This document shows positions 37,526-49,500 of a stretch of DNA of 64,000 bases, piece by piece; position 1 is the first letter of the stretch, and every line of letters starts with the position of its first letter. Position numbers and translations under genes: made by a program. Where the stretch lies: contig CM044959.1 in NCBI GenBank assembly GCA_024516035.1, positions 22,618,884-22,682,883 of the forward strand, in the 5' to 3' direction. Under the pieces are notes generated by a model. That model did no database searches and had not been told where the DNA came from. It worked only from the letters and a program-made list of their open reading frames with translations. The stretch is from Bactericera cockerelli (lineage: Eukaryota; Arthropoda; Insecta; Hemiptera; Triozidae).

Positions 37526-40500
37526 AAAAGATGAGTGTTTCACAGCCTTTTTTATTTCGTAGCCATGAAACAGGAGCTACTGTAGACGCTTGTGGTCTGT
37601 GTTGTAGCCTGCCCATCCCGTAGTATGGCTCCCCTCTGATGGGCGAGAAGTGACACAATACTTCCCATTTAGGTGCTGGGTCAACACGAGCGCACCGGTA
37701 TCCCTTACAAACAATTGTAACCAAATTAAGAATACAAATTTTTGTCGGCTCGGGGATCGAACCCGGGACCTTCCGCATGGCAAGCGAGTGCTTAACCACT
37801 GAGCTAATCGCGCGCTCATAATATTAATATAACTTATTATTATACATTTGTAGAAAAAGGGAGTGAATGTTTGTAACTGTAAAATGTTGTGTTAGCTGTT
37901 GAGACACGATTTGATAAAATATATGAAATTTGCAAGAATTGAAACGAGAACGATGTAGGTACCTACGTGGAATTTTATTCAATTTAATTCATACAATTTT
38001 ATCTTGATCTACTGCAATATTATTCTGTACACCATCTCAACAAACCTTTAAATATATCTATCAGAATTTATCTGTATATACCTAGGTCCCTTATTTGAAC
38101 AAAATTATTCTATACAGTGCACATGGTAACGCATACATTTTCAATGTGTATAGCTTTCTATCTATATTGCAGTCATGAATGGTGACTCTGGACTATAAAA
38201 ACTAAGGAGACACTATCTGTAGGGTACTATAAGCTAAGCAGCCTCATTGCCTAATTTATTATTTCTAACCATGAACGTTCATATTAATTGCTAGACTCTA
38301 CTACAGCAAAAAGAGAATCTTGCGAACTGTAGAGTAGTGTAGAGCCCTAATTATAAGATTATTACTACTATCCAATCTTAAAATAACACTAAAGGAGATA
38401 CAATGTCGTTTTATAGCACAAAAATAAATATAAAGGAAGAAATAAACGAGCTATCAGAATACTGGAACACCTGTGAATGTCACTCTGACTAGTCTTCTTG
38501 ACCTGTTCTATTTCTGTCTCCAAATGGCTTGAGGAACCCTTCGTCGTTTCAGACATTTCTTCCAAGGAGTTTATTACTTTTCCATGAAAACGCCCGCAGT
38601 AGAGCAGATGTTAAATTTCTTAGAAGTTAAAATTGAAACCTATCAGACGTGTGTTTACCCCCATTAAACTTTGACACCACTTTTATAATGTTGAAGTTTT
38701 TCATTCTTGTGAAATACTTCGTCACACTCTTCTTTGCATGCCTTGCAGCTGAATTCAAATTTGAAAACCACTTCCACATCAAAGCTGATTTTCCTTTTGT
38801 TAGAAACAGGAAAAGTGTTAAGATGAAAGTTTGCATATTAGTTATAAAAGATTTTGTTCTCTTGAGTTTGTGGTCTGGATCTAAATAGAGAATAGCAACC
38901 AGCAAAGATTGTTAGAGTTTCACGAGTTCAAATTATCCTCACCCAGACTAAGTGGTGCCGGAGATAGCCAGAATCACAAGTTTTCGAATTAGAATGGACC
39001 TTGCTGAATTTCAATTTGCAATGTGTTTTTTTCGGTGCAAAAAATAAAATCTAAATAAATTTAATAAAGTCCATCCGAAAATGAGGCAGGGAGGTATGAA
39101 GACACATTGGCCACGCTGACGTCACATAGTATACAATAGCCGTTAATGAAGCTCTATTCCACTGGCAGGATTTCTATGGATCTAGACAGCGGTTTCAATA
39201 ATATGATCTCATCAAAAATAATGAAATAATTATGATGCAACTGGAGACACTTTTTTATGATTTTTTTTTTGTGGAATTACTTATATTTTACTTTATTCAG
39301 GGTATAAAACAATGTATTTTTGTTTTTACATTTTTGGGCGAAAATAAATTTATTTATAATAATAATACTATCGCCTTATTTATACTGCCCGATTAAGACT
39401 ACTAAAGTCCCATTATTCCAGCAGTAAGCCCAAGACATACATATTATTATGTGGAAAAAATCCCAAATGGGAGGATAACTTGTCATGTCCCGGCTGGGTT
39501 TCGAACCCACGACCTCTGGAATCTTTGGATTCATAGAGTGCCGCCTTTACCACTGAGCTGCGGGGACAGACTAGGTGGTAGATATAAAAAAAAAAGTTGT
39601 ACAATCCACTACAATACTAAAATCACGAAATTTTCTATTAATAATAATAGTGGTGGTTTTATTTTCGGATTTAAACATTTTTTCATTACAGTGTACAAGT
39701 TAGTGTTTTTCGGGATCTGTATGTTCGATTCATCAAGAATAATAATTTGATGTTTATAGGTAGATGCCCCAATTTTTTACAATATTGAAATAGTTGCTAC
39801 TGTATTTTTATTGAAAGGAACAATTAAAATGAACAATTCTTACCTATTTATTATATAAAAGCTTTAAATTTTTTCAGGTTATGCAATATGCAGTTCAATT
39901 AGCATGAAAAAACTATTTATAATTCCTAGTGGATGTGCTGGAATACAAATAGAATTTTTCTCAAATTTATTCTAAGTTTAAATTTTGTTCGCTTCTAATT
40001 AAAAATTTATTTTCAATTTTTCACAAAACAGTTTACCAAAGTGCCTTTCTCTCTTTTTAAAATTTAGGATAGGTATACCGTATACCTCATATAATTTTTG
40101 TTAGGTTAATAGCACAACCTAGCAAATATTACCCAAACGAGCAACAATATAAAAGAAGTTTCCACCATAAGAATCCGAACTACAGGTAGGTAACTACTAA
40201 CTTGTGATCGAGAGATCCTGGGACTCATCACCAGAGATTTTTTTTTTTTTTTCATAATAAAATTATTTTAATTACTAAGAAAATTCCCCATGCTTGAAAA
40301 TACCAATGTCGTTGTGCTCGTATATGTAAACATAATTATATGTACATACATACATAGCTCTAGATGATTTTTTACGTTTCCATGTTTTTATTCAATTAAA
40401 AATTTACATTGTTTTAAGATTTAATTCAAAAGATAGGATTTAAGTTTAATTGAGGATTAAAGTTTAATTATAATACATAGGTATACCTTTATCTACGTAT

Positions 40501-43500
40501 TAGGTACCTACTAAAAGTAGGTATATTATGAGAAGAAAAAAAATATTCCATTCAAGGAAAGGGGAGCTACTGTAAATTAAAGGTTACATTTTACAACTGT
40601 GAAATAGTTATACGTGTATTGTTATTTTTCTCAAATCTACTGAGTCATTTCTCAATCTACTGAGTTTGAATAAAAAATTGGGAATTTACATTTCTTAAAT
40701 GAAGCTATGAGTTTTTGCAAGGTCAAGACCGCAGTGAGAATAAAAGAACAAGTTTCACAAGTGTCAAGAGCACAAAATGTAAAAGAGGAAAATAAAATTG
40801 CCACCTGGAATAACTTAAAAATTTCATGCAAATGAGAGAAGTAGATATAAACAATTGAAGAATAGTAGATATAAACAATTGAAGAATAGTATGGACAGAA
40901 ACGAAAATGAATCCAATTCTTAATTCAGTAGGGAAGCTAAGAAGTAAGATTCTCAAGTCACTAGGTTAGGGTTCGAAAATGGGTCAGAACAAAAACTTGA
41001 GAGAGTTCTTGATTTAGCCGGAATATAAGAAAGGTGTCTTTTCTCGCTGACTAAAAAGAAGAACGGCGCGAACGACCTGCCGCAGTAGAGCAAAAGCGCC
41101 TACAAGGAAAAAAGAAGAAGAAAAAGTGTTTCTGAGGGACGTACCAGCCAGGTCAGGTCAAGGTACCAGCCAGGTTAGGCTAAGGTACCAGCCAGGTCAG
41201 GCCAAGGTACCAGCCAGATCAGGCCAAGGTACCAGCCAGGTCAGGCTAAGGTACCAGCCAGGTCAGGCTAAGGTACCAGCCAGGTCAGGCCAAGGTACCA
41301 GCCAGATCAGGCCAAGGTACCAGCCAGGTCAGGCTAAGGTACCAGCCAGGTCAGGCCAAGGTACCAGCCAGGTCAGGCCAAGGTACCAGCCAGATCAGGC
41401 TAAGGTACCAGCCAGGTCAGGCCAAGGTACCAGCCAGGTCAGGCTAAGGTACCGACCAGGTCAGGCCAAGGTACCAGCCAGGTCAGGCTAAGGTACCAGC
41501 CAGGTCAGGCTAAGGTACCAGCCAGTTCAGGCTAAGGTACCAGCCAGGTCAGGCCAAGGTACCAGCCAGGTCAGGCTAAGGTACCGACCAGGTCAGGCCA
41601 AGGTACCAACCAGGTCAGGCCAAGGTACCAGCCAGGTCAGGCCAAGGTATCAGCCAGTTCAGGCTAAGGTACCAGCCAGGTCAGGCCAAGGTACTAGCCA
41701 GGTCAGGCCAAAAGACAATAACAAAAATTGGTGGCACCCTTAACAGAGTTGGAGTTAGGAAGGGCATCCAGGCATAGAAAGGGAAGTAGGAGTGCCAGAA
41801 GAAAACAATATAAACCATGAGGACTAGGTTGAGCAATGCTAAATTCTAGATGCAAATAGGGGAAAGGCAATGTGTAAGGAGAAAGTAAAACGTCACATTT
41901 TGAGTCAACCCGAATGATATAAAAATTGTGCGTGGGTGTACAGGTGTGTGTGTGACTGTTCGGCGAAGCGGGTGCAGTCTGCTAGTCTTTTATATATTAA
42001 TAATACAGGTCAAGTAAAAAATATACCCGTATATTATTTTTCAAATTATATTCAATGTCAAAGTAGCTGTCTGATGGAAAAATCCTATGAAAAATGTCAC
42101 TCAGAGTGTAACTCGTTCTGAGGATAATATTCAGATTTGACAAAAATGTAAATTGACGACACCCAACTATTATTTATGCATTACTTTTTTCTCTTTAAAA
42201 ATGAGAAACTTTGTAACGCAAAAAAAGTAGGTAAAAGAATCAAATTTCAAAATCTGTCTTCATATCTTAAAAAGGATGGAAAGATTGGAAAGTCGGGTCA
42301 TTCATTTCTGATTTTTTTTGTTTTTTTGTTTTACTACTAACTTTAAATGCTATTTTCAGTTTATTCATGACCCTAAAATTTATCTACTGATTTTTGCAAG
42401 TACATAATAATGTAATTAACTAATACAAGAGATAGACTGAAATATTTAATATTAAGAAAAAAATATCTTTCTTTAAGTATCTATCTCAGGGTGGTGCGAA
42501 AGAGAAAGCCGAAGGCACCATCACCATCCTAGATCAGTGTTTGTTTACACTTACAGATTAAAGCTTTTCATTGTACGTACCTATATAAAATTGTTAATAA
42601 AAGTTGATCGAAATTTTTAAAAAAAATAGGAAATATACATAGATATGTTTTTTTTAAAAAATTAATTATATATTGTTGTCGGAATTCAGTTTCAGAATAC
42701 GATACAACAAATTATATGTATAGGTACAATAGGAAATGTATACAACAAGCAGAGTTAATTGGAGTTATGGTTTAGAGATGTTAATTAACATCAAGTATTA
42801 CAAGGCAAGTGAAAAATGCGTAGCATAATAATTATGTATGAAATGACGAAGGCGGTTGAATTTTTTCAAAAAAAAAAAAAAAAAAAATACACTGCTGTTA
42901 TTTTAATTTTACCATGCTCGCAGTGAACAATTTACCTAATGGGTAGGTACGTACATTAAAATATAAATTACAGATTGAAAATAAATGAAGGAAATGTAAT
43001 TCGTTATATTCCTACCTGTATCAGCTCTTCAGCACTCAGTGTTTTTATAATTTTTAAACCATTAAACACTTTTTTCCAGTTTTTATACAACATTTTATTA
43101 TGATACATAGTCATCCTTCTAAAAATAAATGTTGAAAATAGATTATTGGAAAAAAACCTTTTAAGTTAATGAAAAATATATCTACATTAAAAAATATATA
43201 CGTAGATATCCGTTTTACAAATAGCATTTTTATTAATAAATAAATGAAAATTTAATTTTGAAAACAGATTCAATAATAGGCACGAGCATGCTTGGAATTC
43301 GAGAAGATGTTTTATTAAGTTATCTTATAAACCCGAATATATTTTTCATGTCGTTAAAATTGATATTTGATACTGTTATGAGATCAAATTTAAATTGACG
43401 GATTCTTACAAAAAATTCTTAAGTGAAAATAATAAGAAAAATATATAAAACACGCAAACAGGATATTTAAGGTGGGAAAAAACAAAAAATCACGCAGTTA

Positions 43501-46500
43501 ATTTAAAAAAAAGTCAAGTCTTGTTTTGCAAGACGACTGTCCTTTGGTTACTCATGCATTCAAGAACAAAAGTGTTAAAAGAAATTGAGATATTAAAAAA
43601 TGAAAGTTTGAAAAATAAATAAATATAATATATATGATGGATACTGAGGTTCACCAATAAGAATTACGCTACTTTTTCATTTTCATCTCGGGGTATCGAA
43701 TATCCAGCAGAGGAGCACGAAACTTACCAACGTTTTGACGACCCACAATTTTCCCAACTGAAGAAACACAATGCTGCGCTCCCCTCCTGTTTCCTGGTAT
43801 TTATTTTCGCCAGAAGGTAGGTATTATGGTTTATACATTTTCAATAAAACTTTTTACATTGAAAAAACTTTGGAATTTTAACAAAGATACTTTGACTGTA
43901 TTATACATTGAATTACATTGTAACAATCAATGTTCACTTGAGCAGATTTTAAAGCACGCTCATCAATATTTCTATTTTTACATAAAAATCTCGCTTTGAG
44001 TGAGTCTGAGTGATAAGTGAAGATGACTTCCATTCTTTTGATCTCGCAAATACTTTAGAAAATAATAAGCCATACAGAAAGTTTTATGTTTGGTACCTAC
44101 AGTTTATTCTTTCCTCTTTTTACTTAGTAATCAACTTGTGCACTGGTAGTCAAGTGGTTAACGCGCTAGTCTGGTAATTTAGGTAGCGTAGGGATCCGTT
44201 GGTTTGAATCCCACCCAGTGCATGAATTTTTCCTCAATTTCTGGAGGACATGGGCCCTCGCGGCCTGCTAGTACCGATATACAGTACAGATAAATAAAGA
44301 AAGCTAACCGACCTTGGTAACTTGATCGATAAGTTGGCTGGTAACCTGGAGGTCAGTCGTTCGAGTCTCAAGTTCGGTAAAAATTTAGCAGAATGATTTT
44401 GAGTACTTACAACACGAAAATGATATGATATTTTTTTAAATAACTTTAATAAAGAAACTGAGCCAAAATAAAAGCCAACGTCTTTTGAAGAATATTTTTA
44501 AGCATGGTGATAATCCAATAAAAATGTTTTTTGCCTGGGGCGATAAATTATATTATTAGCTCTGAGAGGGCTCGTAGCTTCATATCATCGCTCACTAGTC
44601 GAACCAATTATAAGTACCTACTACATACATTGTATTTATACTCAAATAAATAAAGAGGTGCTTTGTTAAACTGTTGGCATAATGGGACTACCTGTCTTGT
44701 GCTGACAGTCTAAATAAAGCACTATTATACTTATACATGTTTTTTTCAAGTAGTACAATATACTTATTTCAAACGCGCATCTTCTGACGACAATGAATGG
44801 ATTCATCGAGTGGTGTGAAAGAAAATTGAGTGGGACAAACATCAGAAGAAAATGAGGAGCAACAGGAAAAGCTTTTTGCCAAATCAGTTTGACAGGATAC
44901 CAAATTAACTTACACTTTGCTGCGAACTCAAGTTCCTGTCTATTGTACTGAACATGTACTTTGTCTCGTCCCTTTTTGTCTTTTAAAATTTCATTTACAC
45001 CGCATACACAGATTCTCCGAGTTCTTTTAGGAAATTAAATTTGCTTTTTCAGTAGAGTTTAAGTGGAAATTCTGAAAATTTTCGATCAAAGAGGAAAAGC
45101 CTAAGAGGATGTGCTCGTATAAAAAAACACAATTCAGCAAAACTCAAGGATAATGGAGATTTACTTCCCTAAAGATTACCAATCGGCAAGCATTATTTAG
45201 AAATCACAAAATCAATATCGAGATTTAAATCAATCGCAAATCAATATCGTAAATCGAGAAGAAGAAAAAACACTGCCAATTATGGATAAAATACTTCCTC
45301 GTGATTGTTTCACATTGTAAAGATTACCAATCGGCAAGCATTATTTAGAAATCACAAAATCAATATCGAGATTTAAATCAATCGCAAAATCAATATCGTA
45401 AATCGAGAAGAAGAAAAAACACTGCCAATTATGGATAAAATACTTCCTCGTGATTGTTTCACATTGTATACACGTGGCAATTTTGAGATTTTATACTAAA
45501 TCACTTGTATCTCTAAAACGACTTAACAGATTTTCTTCAAATTTGTTTTAATTGGTAGAATACTATTTTTCTACATTCTACGAAAATTCTGTATTGGCAA
45601 GTCTTGGACCTTATTTTTTGACTTTATAGTCCAAAATTTCGGATTTTCTTAAATATCAGAGTTAAATTATAATTAATTAAAAATATACTTACAGAATTTC
45701 ATCAAAATCGGGTGTACCGTTCACGAGATATAAGCGTTTAAGTAAAATGTTAGTGGTCAATCGCATGGTCTCTTTCGACCAGAACCGCTAGTGCGAAGTT
45801 GATGGATTTAAAATGAGACCATCTAACAGATTGTCTCCTATATGTGTACAAAATTTCATCGAAATCTGTTTTGTAGTTTCCGAGATTTGCGCGTTACAAG
45901 GAATATTTTTAACAGATCGACAGGCAAACACTAAACCAAAATTGCTCCGGAGGTTAGAAAACGTCCAGAAATATGAAGAATATTGAAATCGGAGCAAAAA
46001 AAACGAACACAATACTTCCGATTTCTAATATTAGAAATTTATCTGAAGTAATAAAATCTTATTAAAGGTATATATACTCGATGAAAACAAAAAACTTTTC
46101 TGTAACTTAGACTACTGAAAAGCAAAAGTTTTGGTACAGAAGTTAAACGAAAGCCATGGAATATTTTTTTTGAAGCTTTAGATTTGTTACTGCTTAAACA
46201 GCTTACAAAACATCAAATGTAAATGAAAAAAATGTAAAGACTTGGTGGATAACAAACTTTAGCTGAGTGGTAAGGTACTCCCTTGCCTTGTGGAAGGACC
46301 CGGGTTCGAACCACAGAGCAGACAAAAAGTTGTACTTCAAATTTGGTTAAAATTGAATGTACCAATGGTGCGCTCGTGTTGACCCAGCACCGTCGCCATG
46401 GGCAAGCTACATACAACACAGAAGTTACAGACCACAAGCGTGTACAGAAGCTGCTGATTCACGGCTATGAATAAATAAAAAGGCTGTGAAACACTCATAT

Positions 46501-49500
46501 TTATGCTAATGAACAAAATGATTTTGATGATAAGTACCTATGTAAATACAAAGGTGAAGATTATGACTAGGAAATCTTGAATAGAACTGTACAACAAAAA
46601 ATATTCGTATATACTCTATAAGGACTGGCTACCCTTAAGCTCATTCCGTTGGAAGGATTGCTTACATATTTTCAGTTTCACAGGCCATGTATGTCCACCT
46701 TCCTCGAACTGAAAATTAATCAGAGTTGTATTGTTACAAATATTAATTAAAACGCAGTTCTTTGGAATACTACTAAATCTGGCATTTATAAACACGAGAG
46801 GGAATACCTAGTCACAGAACTTACACTAGAAAAACGGCAACTTTAGAACTGTGCCGTGGGAAAGACAATGTTTGAAAGGTCACTTCAACGCACCGAAATT
46901 TTTGACCTGTTGCCTTTTTATCCGTATGGAAAACATAGAGTGAGTGGAAAATTATGAACACTTTTGAATATAATAATGTGGTTATTTTGGGGACCACATA
47001 TTTAGAACACCCGCAAAAGAAGAGTAAGGATGGAGAGGGCCACTCTACAACAAATCAGTGGGTACATCTCGCATGAAATTAAAAGAAATTGCTTTCCGGT
47101 TCCAAGTTCGCGCTTAGCTTTTGAAATGTTTTAGGAGTGATTAAAGCACCATCATCCCATTTATGATCATGGACTTTTTGAAAGATTATTTTTCCTGCTT
47201 CATTAAACAAAAAAATATAACTCCAAGTTTGCACAATAAATTGCCAAATAAACAGATAAATGAGCCAAAATAGTCAAGTGATTTAATGCTACTTCCTTCT
47301 ATGCGAAAACGGTTTTCGAACATTACAAAAAAAATCCTGGTGGTACATATTACCAATTTCATGTATACTACCCTGGGGAATAAACATCACTTCGTTAAGT
47401 TTTTTATTAAAGTATGTAATTTAACGCCGTGTACTTCAATACAAATATTACTGTGCATGCAAGATCTTCCAGTAAAAAGACCTCCTAAAATACCATACTA
47501 TAATACAGGGTGCAAGCCAGGTATGTTTTAATATTCGATTAAAAATTCGTTTTATGGGTGGTTGTTGAATTTCACAAAATTTTGACGGATTCAAATACAC
47601 GTTTGTCGATACATGAAGGCATTCTTTTATCAGTCATTTTTAATTGTCCAGATGCATTACCAATCTTTGTTTTAACTCCAAGTTCTTGGACGCACTTTCT
47701 TTGAGGGCAAACAAGAAACAATCACTAGGGACTAAATCGGGGATCGCGTGCCTGGAAGGTCCTCTTAATCGAATCAAACCCTGACAGTTTTTCGAAAATT
47801 ACAATAAGCTTTCATGTTTTTTTGCTAAAATCATGACCCAATCCGAAGCAAAAAGATTCGAAAAAATTGTATTTTGCATCCTAATTGGTTGAACGCTTGT
47901 TCAATTAAAAATGCGTTACCTGTGACGACAAAATGGGATCTTAAACGCCCGCACTGTCGTTAAGTCATCTTGTTCAAGTGGACCAAATTAAAGTTTACTC
48001 TAAAAATCTTCAGGCAAGTAGCAAATTTCCACTTTTAAAACTTTTTTAAACAACCACGAAGGTACTTCAGATAGAAGTTACTGTGCCAGTGTGTTCTCTA
48101 TCATTTTGTTAAGAGAGTCTTGGCTTTTCATCAAAACGACGATCCACGTCTTAGAAAATCAGAGATTAAGGACCAAAATCACTTGATTTCCCAAATAGAA
48201 ACTTGTAGGAATAACAGATATTAAATGAGCGGCATTACAAAGCAAAATGTGTCAAATCACGCTATTACCCTTGATTTGTAATCTGAAATTTCAAAAAGTG
48301 ACTAAATTATATGACGATAAATGGAAAAACCCTGTAAAAAAAACAGTTCAGGTGAACGAATAATACTGTGATAGGGAGAAAGCATATCCTGAAATTTCAA
48401 AAAGTCAAGCAACCTATAGGGACTCTGCGTTGATTATCATTTATAAATTTAAATTTGATCCAAAACGTTGAGAACACCTGTATTCTCCTTCATAAAATCC
48501 CGTTCCAAAGTGCGATTATCAATATGGAATTTACTTAAAATTTAAGTCAATCGCCTACCGTTTAGGCTCTGCGTTGATTATCAATAAATGTTAATTTTTG
48601 GCCATAAGTTGAGAACCCCTGTTTCCTTCAAAAAATCCGTTCTTAGTACGCCCCTACATCATAAGGGAAAGCTTCCTGCAAAATTTCAAGTCAATCGCCC
48701 AGCCGTTTAGGCTCTGCGTTGATTATGAATGAATGTAAATGGATTTTATATATATAGATTAAGTGAAATTAAATAGAATACACTAGGCTACTCGTATATT
48801 AATGTCTCATTTCTTTGAATGAAAGAAATTACTTTATATTAAATCTATTCAAGTTTTCTCAGAAATGTAAGCCTATAGTATTATTCTCACTTCTTTCCTC
48901 AGAAATTCTCGAAAATTAAATCAGAGTTGTAAAATTGTTACAAATATTAATTAAAACGCAGTTCTTTGAAGAATAGCTACGTAAATGTTCTTTGTTGTCA
49001 TTTTAATAATAGAACGAGAGGGAAATACCTACAACGTCACAGAATATGAACACAGTAGAAAATTGAACTCGATATGTTTTCAATCGTTTCGGAGAAGTCT
49101 GTGCCTATGATAATTCGATTGGAAAGATCAAAGTTTGAAAAGCACTCTAACGCAAAACAAAATTATTTGAGATTGAATTTCAAATACTTTTTTAGTCCGG
49201 ATATGGATAAACATCAGAGTGAAGTGGAAAGTATTATAGGACAACTTGTGATATTATAATAATGTGAGTTATTTTGAGTGGCCACATATTTTTCGATGAT
49301 ATACACCATGTTTTTTAGCAGCTAAAAAGTAAGAGTAATAATGGATAGGAAAGTATCAGGACGACTTCTATCTTCAACACAAGTCATTCTTGGGAACTCT
49401 TCAGATGGAAAATTAAAATGAAATTGCGCTTCTCACAATGTTCACAAGTGATCGCGAAACTTCCACTCTCTTGAATTATGTTCTTGCAGACGAGTGATTA

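Noticed and set aside
37735..37812. tRNA gene on the minus strand
   Set aside because: A and B boxes are good, but the same head plus body recurs at 46244-46500, so it is a SINE.
41126..41491. 121-residue open frame on the + strand
   Set aside because: Produced by the 22-bp minisatellite; the 66-bp periodicity keeps a frame open without selection. No domain or splice context.
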